Of a stretch of DNA of 64,000 nucleotides, positions 27,053 to 35,989 are shown piece by piece. How positions within the stretch are numbered: position 1 is the stretch's first letter; each line of letters opens with the position of its first letter. The stretch is from the NCBI GenBank assembly GCA_964464175.1, contig CAYXFD010000010.1, forward strand, positions 28,081 to 92,080, given 5' to 3'. The position numbers and the translations under genes are program-made. A model generated the notes under the pieces. It was not told the origin of the DNA. It saw only the letters and a program-made list of their open reading frames with translations, and searched no databases. This DNA is from CAYXFD01 sp964464175 (GTDB lineage: Bacteria > Cloacimonadota > Cloacimonadia > Cloacimonadales > JAJBBL01).

Positions 27053-27811
27053 TTACTTAACGGGATCGAGGTTATTCTCTTTCAATTGTTTTTCATCGAC
27101 CTCTCTGAAATGCCGGGCAGGATTTCCACCCCAGATCTCTCTGGCAGGAAGATCCTTTGTCAGCACTGCTCCACCGGCTAACATGCCATCCTCTTCCACC
27201 GTCTTTCCAGGCAGAATTGTGGCATTGACACCTATCCTGCCGCCCGATTTGACGGTTACTCCCTTGAAATGCTGGAATCTCTCTTTATCACGTCCCATGT
27301 AATTATCGTTACTTGTTGCTACACAGGGAGCAATAAAACAATAATCCCCCAGTTCGGAATATGCTGTAATATAAGTGTTGGTTTCGATCTTATTCCTGTC
27401 CCCTAATTTAACGAAATTCTCGATAGTTACATTTCTGCCTATGATATTGAAGTCACCAATCTGAGTATTTTCTCTGATTGTAGCCATATCTGCCAAGAGA
27501 TTCTTTTCTCCAATCTGAGACTGAACATAGATAATCACATTCGCTCCGATCAGACAACCGTTTCCTATCTTCGCCGGTTTGTATTGAGCCTCATCCTGAA
27601 AAATGCTTCTCGGAGAACGCATCGGTTTCTTACCGATAATGGTATTATCATCAATTCTGACATTATCCCCGATCTCTGTATTTTCATGAATCACAACATT
27701 ATGTCCGATCTGACAATTATCGCCAATAACAACGTCATCCAGGATTATCGTGTTGAAGCCTATCTGGGTATTCTCACCTATCCGTGCTGATTCTGCCCTG
27801 TAATTCTTCAT
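27053..27811 (-). CDS. Left-handed beta-helix (hexapeptide) acyltransferase
   Basis: A 252-residue protein made largely of hexapeptide repeats ([LIV]GxNxx), for example IGENTQIGFNTIILDDVVIGDN, running from residue 10 to about 220, followed by a short tail. Such trimeric enzymes acetylate or otherwise acylate sugars; a WbbJ/WlbB-like sugar N- or O-acetyltransferase is the nearest type. The end of the repeat region, GRIGVNATILPGKTV, resembles those enzymes. The frame extends to TTG at 27829, but ATG 27811 has an AAGGGAGAG box and is preferred. It lies just downstream of the gdhA terminator and upstream of the glycosyltransferase, which fits glycan modification. Confidence 0.85.
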   Translation of the reverse strand: MKNYRAESARIGENTQIGFNTIILDDVVIGDNCQIGHNVVIHENTEIGDNVRIDDNTIIGKKPMRSPRSIFQDEAQYKPAKIGNGCLIGANVIIYVQSQIGEKNLLADMATIRENTQIGDFNIIGRNVTIENFVKLGDRNKIETNTYITAYSELGDYCFIAPCVATSNDNYMGRDKERFQHFKGVTVKSGGRIGVNATILPGKTVEEDGMLAGGAVLTKDLPAREIWGGNPARHFREVDEKQLKENNLDPVK

Positions 27812-27892
27812 AATCTCTCCCTTGATCAAAGTTTAAGTATGTGATCTGAACATACCGAAACCAAACTTTCTTAGGTTTTCATTTTTAGCAAT

Positions 27893-27922
27893 AAAAAAGG
27901 CTGCCCGGAAGCAGCCTTTTTT
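27893..27922 (-). terminator. Intrinsic terminator after gdhA
   Basis: A perfect 6-bp GC-rich stem (GGCTGC/GCAGCC) with a six-base loop is flanked by A6 and T6, so it could stop transcription in both directions. It lies 57 bases past the gdhA stop and ends that transcript. Confidence 0.93.
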
Positions 27923-27979
27923 CTTTTCTATCGTAATATTTTCTCTGTTTACTACAGACACTCTGGAAAAACTACCGGA

Positions 27980-29314
27980 TTAAATGACTCCCTGATCAAC
28001 CATAGCGTTGGCAACTTTAATGAACCCTGCAATATTGGCACCCTTGATGTAATCGGTATATCCGTCAGGTCTGGTACCGTATTCTTTACATTGATCATGA
28101 ATAGCGATCATGATTCTGTGCAGCTTCTCATCTACCTCTTCCCGCAGCCATTTCAGACGCATACTATTCTGGGTCATCTCCAGCCCGGAAGTAGCAACAC
28201 CACCGGCATTAGCAGCTTTTCCCGGAGCAAAGAGAACCTTGCTCTCCTGTAACAATGCAATAGCTTCCGGTGTACAGGGCATATTAGCACCTTCAGAGAG
28301 TACCTTAACTCCATTTTTGACTAAACTCCTGGCATCCTCTAAATTCAATTCATTCTGAATGGCACAAGGCATTGCCACATCAACAGGAACTTCCCAGGGT
28401 CTTCTTCCGGGAAAGAACTCACATTTGAATTTATCGGCATAATCGGAAACGCGATCATTATTGGAAGCTCTTAACTCCAGCAAGTATTCCACTTTTTCGC
28501 CCGTGACTCCCTCCTTATCGTAAATATACCCGTCAGGTCCTGAAAGAGTAACGACTTTACCCCCCAGATCATTTACCTTCTGAACTGCACCCCAGGAAAC
28601 ATTACCGAATCCGGACACTGCAACCTTCTTTCCTTCAAGAGAATCGCCAACTGCTTTCAACATTTCTTCGGTAAAATAGACAACTCCGTAACCTGTAGCT
28701 TCCGGTCTGATAAGACTTCCACCCCAGTTTTGTCCCTTTCCGGTAAAGACTCCGGTAAATTCATTTTTCAGTTTTTTATACATACCGAACATATAACCGA
28801 CCTCTCTGCCGCCAACCCCAATATCTCCCGCCGGAACATCCAGATTAGGCCCGATGTGACGGTATAACTCAGTCATGAACGCCTGGCAGAAACGCATTAT
28901 CTCATATTCCGATTTCCCTTTGGCATCAAAGTCAGCTCCCCCTTTTCCTCCACCCATGGGTAGAGTGGTCAAACTGTTCTTGAATATCTGCTCAAAACCG
29001 AGAAACTTCAGACTGGAGAGATTAACGCTGGGATGGAAACGGCAGCCACCTTTATAAGGTCCAATAGCACTGTTGAACTGAACGCGGAAACCGCGGTTGA
29101 CATGAACTTCGCCCTTGTCGTTTACCCAGGGAACTCGAAACATTATCACTCTTTCCGGCTCAACTATTCGTTCCATTATGTTAGCCTTGACAAGCCGTGG
29201 TTCCGAAACATAGACATCCCAAATGGTTTCGACTACTTCCTTGACTGCCTGCAAAAATTCAGGCTCCCCCTGATTCCGGGCAGCTACTTTGTTCATGAAA
29301 TCCTTAAAAGTCAT
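27980..29314 (-). CDS. gdhA: Glutamate dehydrogenase (hexameric, NADP-type class)
   Basis: GdhA interconverts glutamate with 2-oxoglutarate and ammonium, in the cytoplasm. The 444-residue product matches the hexameric bacterial class, with GPYKGGCRFHPSVN, the catalytic lysine in PMGGGKGGADFD, VPAGDIGVGGREVGYMFG and the dinucleotide motif SGFGNVSWGAVQK. The open frame continues upstream to 29404, but ATG 29314 is preceded by TTTTGGAGGTAGTA, a strong ribosome-binding site, and gives the family's usual length. In an amino-acid fermenter it may run in the oxidative direction. The cofactor preference is inferred from class only. It is a single-gene unit ending at the terminator near 27900. Confidence 0.96.
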   Translation of the reverse strand: MTFKDFMNKVAARNQGEPEFLQAVKEVVETIWDVYVSEPRLVKANIMERIVEPERVIMFRVPWVNDKGEVHVNRGFRVQFNSAIGPYKGGCRFHPSVNLSSLKFLGFEQIFKNSLTTLPMGGGKGGADFDAKGKSEYEIMRFCQAFMTELYRHIGPNLDVPAGDIGVGGREVGYMFGMYKKLKNEFTGVFTGKGQNWGGSLIRPEATGYGVVYFTEEMLKAVGDSLEGKKVAVSGFGNVSWGAVQKVNDLGGKVVTLSGPDGYIYDKEGVTGEKVEYLLELRASNNDRVSDYADKFKCEFFPGRRPWEVPVDVAMPCAIQNELNLEDARSLVKNGVKVLSEGANMPCTPEAIALLQESKVLFAPGKAANAGGVATSGLEMTQNSMRLKWLREEVDEKLHRIMIAIHDQCKEYGTRPDGYTDYIKGANIAGFIKVANAMVDQGVI

Positions 29315-29691
29315 TACTACCTCCAAAATGTTTTTATGTCTCCCTTTTTCTTTACTGGCTTTTATTGTCAAGCTAAGTCGCTCCAAAATAAAAGATTTAG
29401 ACAATCCCGCTCGCTAAAGAAGAGTCATCTTTAAGGGGACTATCCTCTCTGGTTCTGCCCTTTACCGGTTTCATAAGAATCGGGGAATTTTTACCCAATA
29501 AAGCAACAGGTTTTTTTATATATATTCGGTTACGATAAATTGTTGTTTGCGGTCAGCTTGAAATAACTCAAAACCGGGAAGATATTTGAGCCCTCTCTCC
29601 TGTCTGAAGAAAAAGATAAGAGGCATAAGTTAGCAATCTCTTATGCCTCTTGATAACAAAAAAATTAGTTTACTCTGCTAAATATGTCTTA
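29315..29691. other. Intergenic region upstream of gdhA
   Basis: About 380 bases between the acyl-CoA dehydrogenase stop and the gdhA start. It contains the terminator at 29608-29651 and must hold the gdhA promoter. A TTGACA on the minus strand near 29365 has no convincing -10 partner at 16-18 bases. No other RNA or coding feature seen. Confidence 0.5.
29608..29651 (-). terminator. Intrinsic terminator after acyl-CoA dehydrogenase
   Basis: On the minus strand a perfect 12-bp stem (AAGAGGCATAAG/CTTATGCCTCTT) with a 10-base loop is followed by a T-rich run (ATCTTTTTCTTC). It begins 41 bases after the stop at 29692. Confidence 0.88.
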
Positions 29692-30834
29692 TTATTCTTT
29701 CAAAATATGGGAAGCCACTATGGAACGTTGGATCTGATTGGTACCTTCATAGATCTGAGTGATTTTGGCATCCCTCATCATCTTCTCTACCGGGTACTCT
29801 TTCATATATCCGTAACCGCCGAGAATCTGAACCGCATCCGTTGTAACCCTCATCGCCATATCGGAAGCGTAATACTTGCACATTGCCGATTCTTTGCTGT
29901 ACTTCTTGCTGCCAGCATCTATCATCCGGGCAGTGGAAAAGACCAAAGAACGGGTGGCTTCGATCTGGGTCGCCATATCAGCTAACATAAACTGTACAGC
30001 CTGGAAAGAGGAGATCGGTTTACCGAACTGCTGCCGTTCTTTGCTGTATTTTACTGCTTCTTCATAAGCACCCTGGGCTATGCCTACAGCCTGAGCTGCA
30101 ACCATAGGGCGGGATTTATCGAATGTTTTCATTGCGATCATGAAACCCAAACCCTCTTTAGCTATCAGGTTCTCTTTGGGAACCCGGCAGTCTTCGAAGA
30201 TCAGTTCACTTGTAGCCGAGGCTCTGATCCCCATCTTGTTTTCCTTCTTGCCGAAAGAGAAACCGGGAGTCCCCTTTTCTACTATCAGGCAGGAAGCGCC
30301 TCTAGCCCCTTTGGTTTTATCGGTCATGGCAAACACCGTATAAATATCTGCCTCTCCCCCATTGGTAATCCATTGTTTTGTCCCGTTAAGGATATAATGA
30401 TCACCATCAAGAGTTGCCGTAGTTTCAATAGCTCCGGCATCCGAACCAGCATTCGCCTCAGTCAGGGCAAAAGCGGCAAGTTTCTTCCCTTCGGCAATTG
30501 CCGGCAGATACTTCTGCTTCTGCTCTTCCGAACCTGACAGGAGAATCGGATAAAGTCCCAAACCGGAAGCACCTAAAGAGAGGGAAATACCGGCACAGAC
30601 GCGACATAACTCTTCTGTGACAATACATAAATCAAAAACCTTCCCGCTTATCCCGCCGTATTCTTCAGGGATCAGTACAGCAAAAAGATCGGTCTGAGCA
30701 TAAACTTCAACTATATCCCAGGGGAAAATCCCCTCTTCATCATATTTTTCGCGGACAGGCTTCATCTTTTCTTCCGCTACTTTTCGGGCAATCTCCCTGA
30801 TTTCCAATTGTTCTTCAGTAAAGAAATAGTCCAT
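29692..30834 (-). CDS. Acyl-CoA dehydrogenase (short-chain/butyryl-CoA type)
   Basis: This 380-residue FAD enzyme oxidises an acyl-CoA to the enoyl-CoA and passes electrons to an electron-transfer flavoprotein. Visible blocks are the N-terminal FTEEQLEIREIARK, the FAD-binding AFALTEANAGSDAGAIET and WITNGGEADIYTVFA, the QFGKPISSFQAVQFMLADM block, and the catalytic Glu in IYEGTNQIQRS near the C-terminus. Length fits the short-chain class. ATG at 30834 follows TTGGAGG. The chain length of the substrate is not certain; no etfAB or hydratase genes lie nearby. Confidence 0.93.
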   Translation of the reverse strand: MDYFFTEEQLEIREIARKVAEEKMKPVREKYDEEGIFPWDIVEVYAQTDLFAVLIPEEYGGISGKVFDLCIVTEELCRVCAGISLSLGASGLGLYPILLSGSEEQKQKYLPAIAEGKKLAAFALTEANAGSDAGAIETTATLDGDHYILNGTKQWITNGGEADIYTVFAMTDKTKGARGASCLIVEKGTPGFSFGKKENKMGIRASATSELIFEDCRVPKENLIAKEGLGFMIAMKTFDKSRPMVAAQAVGIAQGAYEEAVKYSKERQQFGKPISSFQAVQFMLADMATQIEATRSLVFSTARMIDAGSKKYSKESAMCKYYASDMAMRVTTDAVQILGGYGYMKEYPVEKMMRDAKITQIYEGTNQIQRSIVASHILKE

Positions 30835-30873
30835 ATAACCTCCAACAAACTCTTCTTTGTTTATTAATTTTTC

Positions 30874-31599
30874 TTATTTCTTCTTCGAAAACAGAACCTC
30901 TATCCGCTGAAACAGTTTCGCGAGAAATAGCAGGTTTTCTTCTGTCGTATAACTTCTTAGTAAAATATTCTGCAACTGTTTTTCTGTCCTCCCCGGATCA
31001 CCTGTCTCAAAATAACCGATATTAGTCAAGTTCTTCAATATATCGTTTACCGAATCATTGATCTTGTTGCTGCCGGCAAGACTCTTTTCTGCTTCTGTAT
31101 CGCCGGAATGAGAGTGATCGAAAAGCTCATAAGCCACGATCGCTACCGCCTGCGCTAAATTGAGAGAAGGAAATTCTTCACTCGTTGGGATAAAGCAGCG
31201 GATAGGGCAAAGTTCTATCTCTTCATCCTTAAGACCATACGTTTCCCTGCCGAAGACAAAAGCAGTTCTCCCGCGATGCAGTTCCGCAACGAACTTTTTT
31301 ATTCCATCGCTGTTCAGATCACTCTTCTTCTTTCTGCCGCTCCTGCGGGTTACGGCAATAGCTGCATCCATATCGGAAAGAGCGCCTTTTAAATCGTCAA
31401 AGATCTCGATCCGGTTCATTATCTCTTCCGAATGAACAGCTAAATAATGATCTTCTTTCTTCGGTATTGCTCCTACTAACCGGAGATTAGTAAAACCAAA
31501 GTTATTGATCACTCTGGCAGCAGCACCAATGTTACCCCGGTAAACCGGCTCTACCAATATGAAAAAGATATCGGTTGTTTTTGCAGATACCGAAGCCAT
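30874..31599 (-). CDS. TrmJ-like SPOUT RNA methyltransferase
   Basis: A 241-residue SpoU/TrmH-family enzyme, closest in layout to TrmJ, which 2'-O-methylates tRNA at position 32. The motifs are IFFILVEPVYRGNIGAAARV (motif 1), FGRETYGLKDEEIELC (motif 2) and FPSLNLAQAVAIVAYELF (motif 3), the knot that binds SAM. A helical C-terminal extension (about 175-241) is typical of TrmJ. It lies 31 bases downstream of ftcD and 39 bases upstream of the acyl-CoA dehydrogenase on the same strand, likely co-transcribed but not functionally linked. The target RNA is inferred. Confidence 0.87.
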   Translation of the reverse strand: MASVSAKTTDIFFILVEPVYRGNIGAAARVINNFGFTNLRLVGAIPKKEDHYLAVHSEEIMNRIEIFDDLKGALSDMDAAIAVTRRSGRKKKSDLNSDGIKKFVAELHRGRTAFVFGRETYGLKDEEIELCPIRCFIPTSEEFPSLNLAQAVAIVAYELFDHSHSGDTEAEKSLAGSNKINDSVNDILKNLTNIGYFETGDPGRTEKQLQNILLRSYTTEENLLFLAKLFQRIEVLFSKKK

Positions 31600-31630
31600 T
31601 ATCTTGTTTTCTTGAATTTACTGAACCCGG

Positions 31631-33298
31631 TTATTGGAGAACCGTTTGCAGTTCTTTTTCCACACTGTCACAGATATCTGCAATCTTTTCGACTAATTGT
31701 TCAGCCTGAGCTGTAACTTCCGCTTTAAAGGTTTCATCTTCAATTCCGGGCATATTGATCCTGATATTGTAAAAGGCTCCTTTAGCGGCAGCGTAAGCTG
31801 ATAATGCCGCAACTCCGGCATCGGAGAGGGCATTTTCGTTCCCTATCTTGACGATCTCTGCAGCCAGTTCCGCTGCCTGCAATGAGAGCTGGAGAGTTTC
31901 CAGAGGTACAAGGATAGCCTGTTTTGTTGCCTCTTGTATTCCTTTAGCCCTCAGAGCTTTTTCTTCATCTGTCTTCTTGGGCATCCGCATAGCATCCATG
32001 AGCAGATTGAAACTATCGGTATCTTTATCAATGGCAGCCAAAGCCCTGTTTTTGATTTCCTGCCCTTTAACCGCTAACTCTTTGGCAGCTTCCCAATTCT
32101 TTTCATAACCCTTCTTCCCGAAAGTCAGATTGGCAACCATCGCCGTCAGAGCTCCGGAAATAGTGGTGTAGAGTGCTGCTACACTTCCTCCTCCAGGTGC
32201 AGGGGCATCGGTAGATAAAATGTCCACAAAATCTTTGATCGTCAGATTGATCAGATTTTCCTTTTTTGCTATACTATATTCAATGATTTTCTTATCGAGA
32301 TCAAAAGGACCTAATTCGGCCAAACCCATAGACTGTACCGCTGTTTCAATGATCATATCATCGGGAAGACCATCAGATTCACCCAATTTGTTCAAATAAT
32401 ATTTTCCTGCCATGATCAGAGCATCTTTAGGAATAAGGCCGACCAATTCGCTGCCGGTGATAACTACCCCGTCTTCCAGGGCTAATTCCCGAACTTTTTC
32501 CAGAACCAGATGAGGTGGAGTAATTTTATAGTTCGTCAGATTCATACTGATCTGAGCCCTGTTATACTCATCAATATACCAGCCTACCGCTTTGCAGTTG
32601 GTAAAGAGACCGGGAACCATGACTTTCTTGCCTTCTTTATCTTTAACCAGTTTTCCGTTTTCATCTCTCTGAGGGTATCCCTTCTCTCTTATTTTTTTGG
32701 CGATCTGAGAAGCCTTCTTCTTGTCACGCGTGTTCAGATTGATGTTATAGGCAATCAGAAACTCTCTTGCCCCAATAGCTGTCGCACCGGCTCTGCTGTT
32801 AAATTTTGCAGGTCCGAAATCCGGCTTCCAGTATGGGTCGTTCATCTTTTCCGGTAAAGCTTCATATTCTCCTTTACGCACTTCGGCAAGATTTCTCCAT
32901 TCTTCCTTGCTGGCGGCATATTCATAAAGGTAAACCGGTATTTCCAGCTCTTCTCCTACCCTCTGAGCTAATCTCTTGGAAAACTCCACCGCTTCTTCCA
33001 TTGTTACATCACTGACCGGAATAAACGGACAGACATCGGTTGCTCCCATCCGGGGATGTGCTCCTTCATGTTTGGACATATCGATCAGTTCGGCTCCCTT
33101 TTTAATTGCCTGAAAAGCTGCTTCAATAACAGCTTCCGGTTCACCTACCATGGTGAAAACCGTTCTGTTGGTATCTGCACCGGGATCCACATCTAAAAGG
33201 GTAACATTGCTTACCTGTTTTATCGCCCCGGAAATAGCATCCAAAACTTTTTGATCTCTACCTTCACTGAAGTTCGGAACACATTCGACTAACTTCAT
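31631..33298 (-). CDS. ftcD: Bifunctional glutamate formiminotransferase / formiminotetrahydrofolate cyclodeaminase
   Basis: The 555-residue protein fuses both enzymes that finish the tetrahydrofolate-dependent branch of histidine degradation, moving the formimino group to tetrahydrofolate and then cyclising it with ammonia release. Residues 1-335 are the formiminotransferase, opening with LVECVPNFSEGRD and carrying HEGAHPRMGATDVCPFIPV, whose His81 matches the catalytic histidine of mammalian FTCD. Residues 365-555 are the helical cyclodeaminase, with DAPAPGGGSVAALYT. ATG at 33298 follows GGGAGGTTAGAAT. No hutH, hutU or hutI appears in the window. Confidence 0.95.
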   Translation of the reverse strand: MKLVECVPNFSEGRDQKVLDAISGAIKQVSNVTLLDVDPGADTNRTVFTMVGEPEAVIEAAFQAIKKGAELIDMSKHEGAHPRMGATDVCPFIPVSDVTMEEAVEFSKRLAQRVGEELEIPVYLYEYAASKEEWRNLAEVRKGEYEALPEKMNDPYWKPDFGPAKFNSRAGATAIGAREFLIAYNINLNTRDKKKASQIAKKIREKGYPQRDENGKLVKDKEGKKVMVPGLFTNCKAVGWYIDEYNRAQISMNLTNYKITPPHLVLEKVRELALEDGVVITGSELVGLIPKDALIMAGKYYLNKLGESDGLPDDMIIETAVQSMGLAELGPFDLDKKIIEYSIAKKENLINLTIKDFVDILSTDAPAPGGGSVAALYTTISGALTAMVANLTFGKKGYEKNWEAAKELAVKGQEIKNRALAAIDKDTDSFNLLMDAMRMPKKTDEEKALRAKGIQEATKQAILVPLETLQLSLQAAELAAEIVKIGNENALSDAGVAALSAYAAAKGAFYNIRINMPGIEDETFKAEVTAQAEQLVEKIADICDSVEKELQTVLQ

Positions 33299-33517
33299 AT
33301 TCTAACCTCCCATGGAAAATTTGATTTTACTCTTTGTTTTTCAGCTAATCCGTCAATATTTTTTAATCCCTGCCAAAGCTTCGGCTTGATTTCATACTCA
33401 TCCCAGGTAAGTGAGCTAATACTGAGTTTTATCGCAGGAAAAGGACAGACCTTTACCCGCTATTTCCGCCGGACGAACTAAAATCAGACTGTTGACCCTT
33501 CAGAGCAATCCGAAAAA

Positions 33518-34444
33518 CTATACATCTTCTTTGATTTTGTTGACTACCTCTTTCCGCAGAACATAGGACTCCCAGACATGAATGATCTCTTCTGCCATTC
33601 TGATCCGGGCTTTTTTGGTATAAGCTCCGGTATGAGGAGTTAGATAGACATTTTTATCTCCTACAAAGGATAATTCCGGATCCGGTTCCTGAGAATAAAC
33701 ATCCAAACCGGCACCGAGTACTTTACCGCTATCTAATCCCTGTTTCAGAGCCTCTTCATTTACGATCCCGCCCCGGGCAGTATTGATCAGCCATACCGGT
33801 TCTTCTATCATCTCCAGTGTTTTAAGTGAGAAATAGCCTGTTGTCTCTCTGTTAAAAGGGGTGTGAAAAGTGATTAGATTACACCATCTCAGACCATTTT
33901 TGTAGTCAACACTCCTGATTCCTCTCTCAACCCACTCCCGGGGAGAGAGATAGGGATCTACTCCCTGAACTTCTGCTCCAAACTCCTGCAAAAAGCGGGC
34001 AACTCTTGAACCGATCCTTCCCACACCGACTACCAGTGCTTTCAGTTCCCCTATTTCCCAGTTTGTTTTCAGCCCTTCTTTCCATTTCCCTGCTCTGATG
34101 TTCTCTTTCGAGGATTGATGCTGCTTGAGAAGAGCAAAAATCAAGGATACTGTATGTTCGGCAGCTGATAGGGCATTCGCTTCGGGGGTATTGCAAACAA
34201 TTATATTCCTCTTCTTTGCTGCTGCCAGATCTATGTTGTCGTATCCGGTACCTGCTCTGATTATCAGCTTCAGCCCTGGATATGATCTCAGAAAGGTTTC
34301 ATCGACAGTGGTGAAGGTCTTAATTATAATAATCTCCGCTTCTTGGGATAAACAGGTATCTTCAGTAAAGTATTTATCCAGTCCTCTTTCCTTGAGGAGA
34401 GCATCAAAATAGGGTGATAACTTATCGATAATCAGAGTCTGCAT
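33518..34444 (-). CDS. D-2-hydroxyacid dehydrogenase (phosphoglycerate dehydrogenase-like)
   Basis: A 308-residue NAD-dependent D-isomer 2-hydroxyacid dehydrogenase. The dinucleotide motif is VVGVGRIGSRVARFL, and the catalytic trio is visible as Arg in NTARGGIVNE, Glu in the following EPDP region, and His in LTPHTGAYT. The opening VFNT-free IRAGTGYDNIDL block is that of SerA-type and hydroxypyruvate-reductase-type enzymes, and there is no ACT domain, so the substrate is uncertain. The frame could begin at TTG 34465, but ATG 34444 has a GAGAGA box and does not overlap the upstream transporter gene. It is probably co-transcribed with that gene. Confidence 0.87.
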   Translation of the reverse strand: MQTLIIDKLSPYFDALLKERGLDKYFTEDTCLSQEAEIIIIKTFTTVDETFLRSYPGLKLIIRAGTGYDNIDLAAAKKRNIIVCNTPEANALSAAEHTVSLIFALLKQHQSSKENIRAGKWKEGLKTNWEIGELKALVVGVGRIGSRVARFLQEFGAEVQGVDPYLSPREWVERGIRSVDYKNGLRWCNLITFHTPFNRETTGYFSLKTLEMIEEPVWLINTARGGIVNEEALKQGLDSGKVLGAGLDVYSQEPDPELSFVGDKNVYLTPHTGAYTKKARIRMAEEIIHVWESYVLRKEVVNKIKEDV

Positions 34445-34454
34445 GATTGCTCTC

Positions 34455-34874
34455 TCAGGTAGCAAAAAGATACATAGCTGTCAGGGCAAATAGTATCCCG
34501 ATGGCATTTTTGACCGATAACGTCTCCCGTAGAAAAATAAAAGCAAGGAGAATAGTCACGAGCGGATAAAGAGCAGTAATGGTAACAACGACAGAGGTCT
34601 TTCCAATTGCTAAAGATTTAATAAAGAAGATAGTACCGGCAAGACCGGCAACTCCTCCTAAGACAGAAAAAAGCAGTCCTAATCCGTTTATCTGTAATCT
34701 CTCTCTCGAAGAGAGGAGAACGATGAAACCAACTACTAAAATCCCGATTACCTGATAAACCAGGATTTCTCTGGCAGGAAGATAAAAAGCTGCTAATTTC
34801 GGGAAAAAAGCCCAGAGACCGTAAATCAACATCGCAATAATTGCGTAGAGCAGCCAGGCAGGCATGAATGTCAT
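34455..34874 (-). CDS. Half-size EamA/DMT-family transporter
   Basis: A 139-residue hydrophobic protein with about five transmembrane helices (roughly 6-28, 34-54, 65-88, 94-115 and 119-139), corresponding to a single EamA domain of the drug/metabolite transporter superfamily. The LYPLVTILLAFIFLRETLS segment is typical of EamA domain ends. Such half-size members probably function as dimers. The substrate is unknown. ATG at 34874 follows a GAGG box. Its stop lies 10 bases before the hydroxyacid dehydrogenase ATG. Confidence 0.85.
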   Translation of the reverse strand: MTFMPAWLLYAIIAMLIYGLWAFFPKLAAFYLPAREILVYQVIGILVVGFIVLLSSRERLQINGLGLLFSVLGGVAGLAGTIFFIKSLAIGKTSVVVTITALYPLVTILLAFIFLRETLSVKNAIGILFALTAMYLFAT

Positions 34875-34966
34875 ATTAACCTCTATCTTGTCTATTTCCT
34901 ATTTTTTCGGTTTACCGGTCTCTCAGATAACCAAGCTGGTCTCAGAATAAATGAGTTAACGGCATC

Positions 34967-35968
34967 TCAAGAGAATTCCCCTTTGATTCTCTCTTCTATC
35001 TTCTGGTAGTTCTTGAAATGGATCTTTGCTGCTTCCTGCAATCTGGCAAGAGAATATCGTTTCACAAATTCAACTCCGGTATCGATACTTGCTGCTCCCG
35101 AACCAGATTTAAAGTCTATCTTGAATTTTTTATTCAGCAGCTTCAACGATTCCAGGTAGTGATATCTGGCAATGATCGAAGCAGCTGCTACTGCCAAATC
35201 CTGCTCTGCTTTCGTTACCTGAAGCAATTCAATCTTCTGCAGCTCGCGGAGAGCATCTATAAGCTTTTTATCAGAAGTAAATTTATCAACTACAACTCTG
35301 TATTCTTTTGTCTTTTCTTGCAGATTCAAAATCACTCTACCGTGCATCCAGGCTAACAGTTCATTTAGTTTTTTCCCCTTGGCAGTAAAATCCCGGTAGA
35401 GTTTGTTGTAGGTTTCCGGTTTTAGGCTTACTACCTCTATCCTTCCCTTAAATTCTTTATATAATTGATGCGCTGCTGTCTCTATTTTTTTGGCAGTCAA
35501 ATTCTTGCTGTCTTGTATTCCGAGCTTCATTAGCTCAGGTATAATCTCCCTATCTGCCTGAAAACCGGCAACTACCAAAGCCCCGTAGAACTCCCCTTTT
35601 CCTGCTTCATCAGTTCCGAGCCAGCTCTCCCAGCGGTGTATCTGTGATTCTTTTTTGGCAGAAGTCAGCTCTTCACCTCTGCCTGTTCCACTAACAACAC
35701 TATCCATCAGAGATTTGAGGGGATTTCTGTCATTCCCGCCAATTACTACCGACAACCCTTTTTTCTGCGACCGGTAAAGATTGACGGGAAGCGTATGTTC
35801 TCCGTTACTGATAACAATCTGTAATCCGTAAGCTATTGTTTTCTCTTCGGTTATCAACAATCCCAGTTTCTTCATTTCCGCGCTGAGACGGTTCTTGTAG
35901 TCATCTATCCCGTTGCTATTCCCATTTACTGACGAATTTTTACTATCTGTCCGGTTTTGTTTGATCAT
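34967..35968 (-). CDS. rnhC: Ribonuclease HIII
   Basis: RNase HIII removes RNA from RNA-DNA hybrids, including R-loops and primers. The 333-residue product has the N-terminal TBP-like substrate-binding domain (about 20-85) and the catalytic type-2 domain with GTDEAGKGEFYGALVV (Asp120, Glu121), IQDSKNLTAKKI, an AEQDLAVAAASIIAR block and a final DTGVEFVKRYS segment. The extra N-terminal domain and the GTDEAGKG motif distinguish it from RNase HII. The first 20 residues are low-complexity. It lies 21 bases downstream of purL. Confidence 0.93.
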   Translation of the reverse strand: MIKQNRTDSKNSSVNGNSNGIDDYKNRLSAEMKKLGLLITEEKTIAYGLQIVISNGEHTLPVNLYRSQKKGLSVVIGGNDRNPLKSLMDSVVSGTGRGEELTSAKKESQIHRWESWLGTDEAGKGEFYGALVVAGFQADREIIPELMKLGIQDSKNLTAKKIETAAHQLYKEFKGRIEVVSLKPETYNKLYRDFTAKGKKLNELLAWMHGRVILNLQEKTKEYRVVVDKFTSDKKLIDALRELQKIELLQVTKAEQDLAVAAASIIARYHYLESLKLLNKKFKIDFKSGSGAASIDTGVEFVKRYSLARLQEAAKIHFKNYQKIEERIKGEFS

Positions 35969-35989
35969 TTTCTTTTTACGATTGTGTTT

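Noticed and set aside
29315..29404. N-terminal extension of gdhA from TTG/ATG at 29404
   Set aside because: The ATG at 29314 has a strong GGAGG box and gives the family's 444-residue length.
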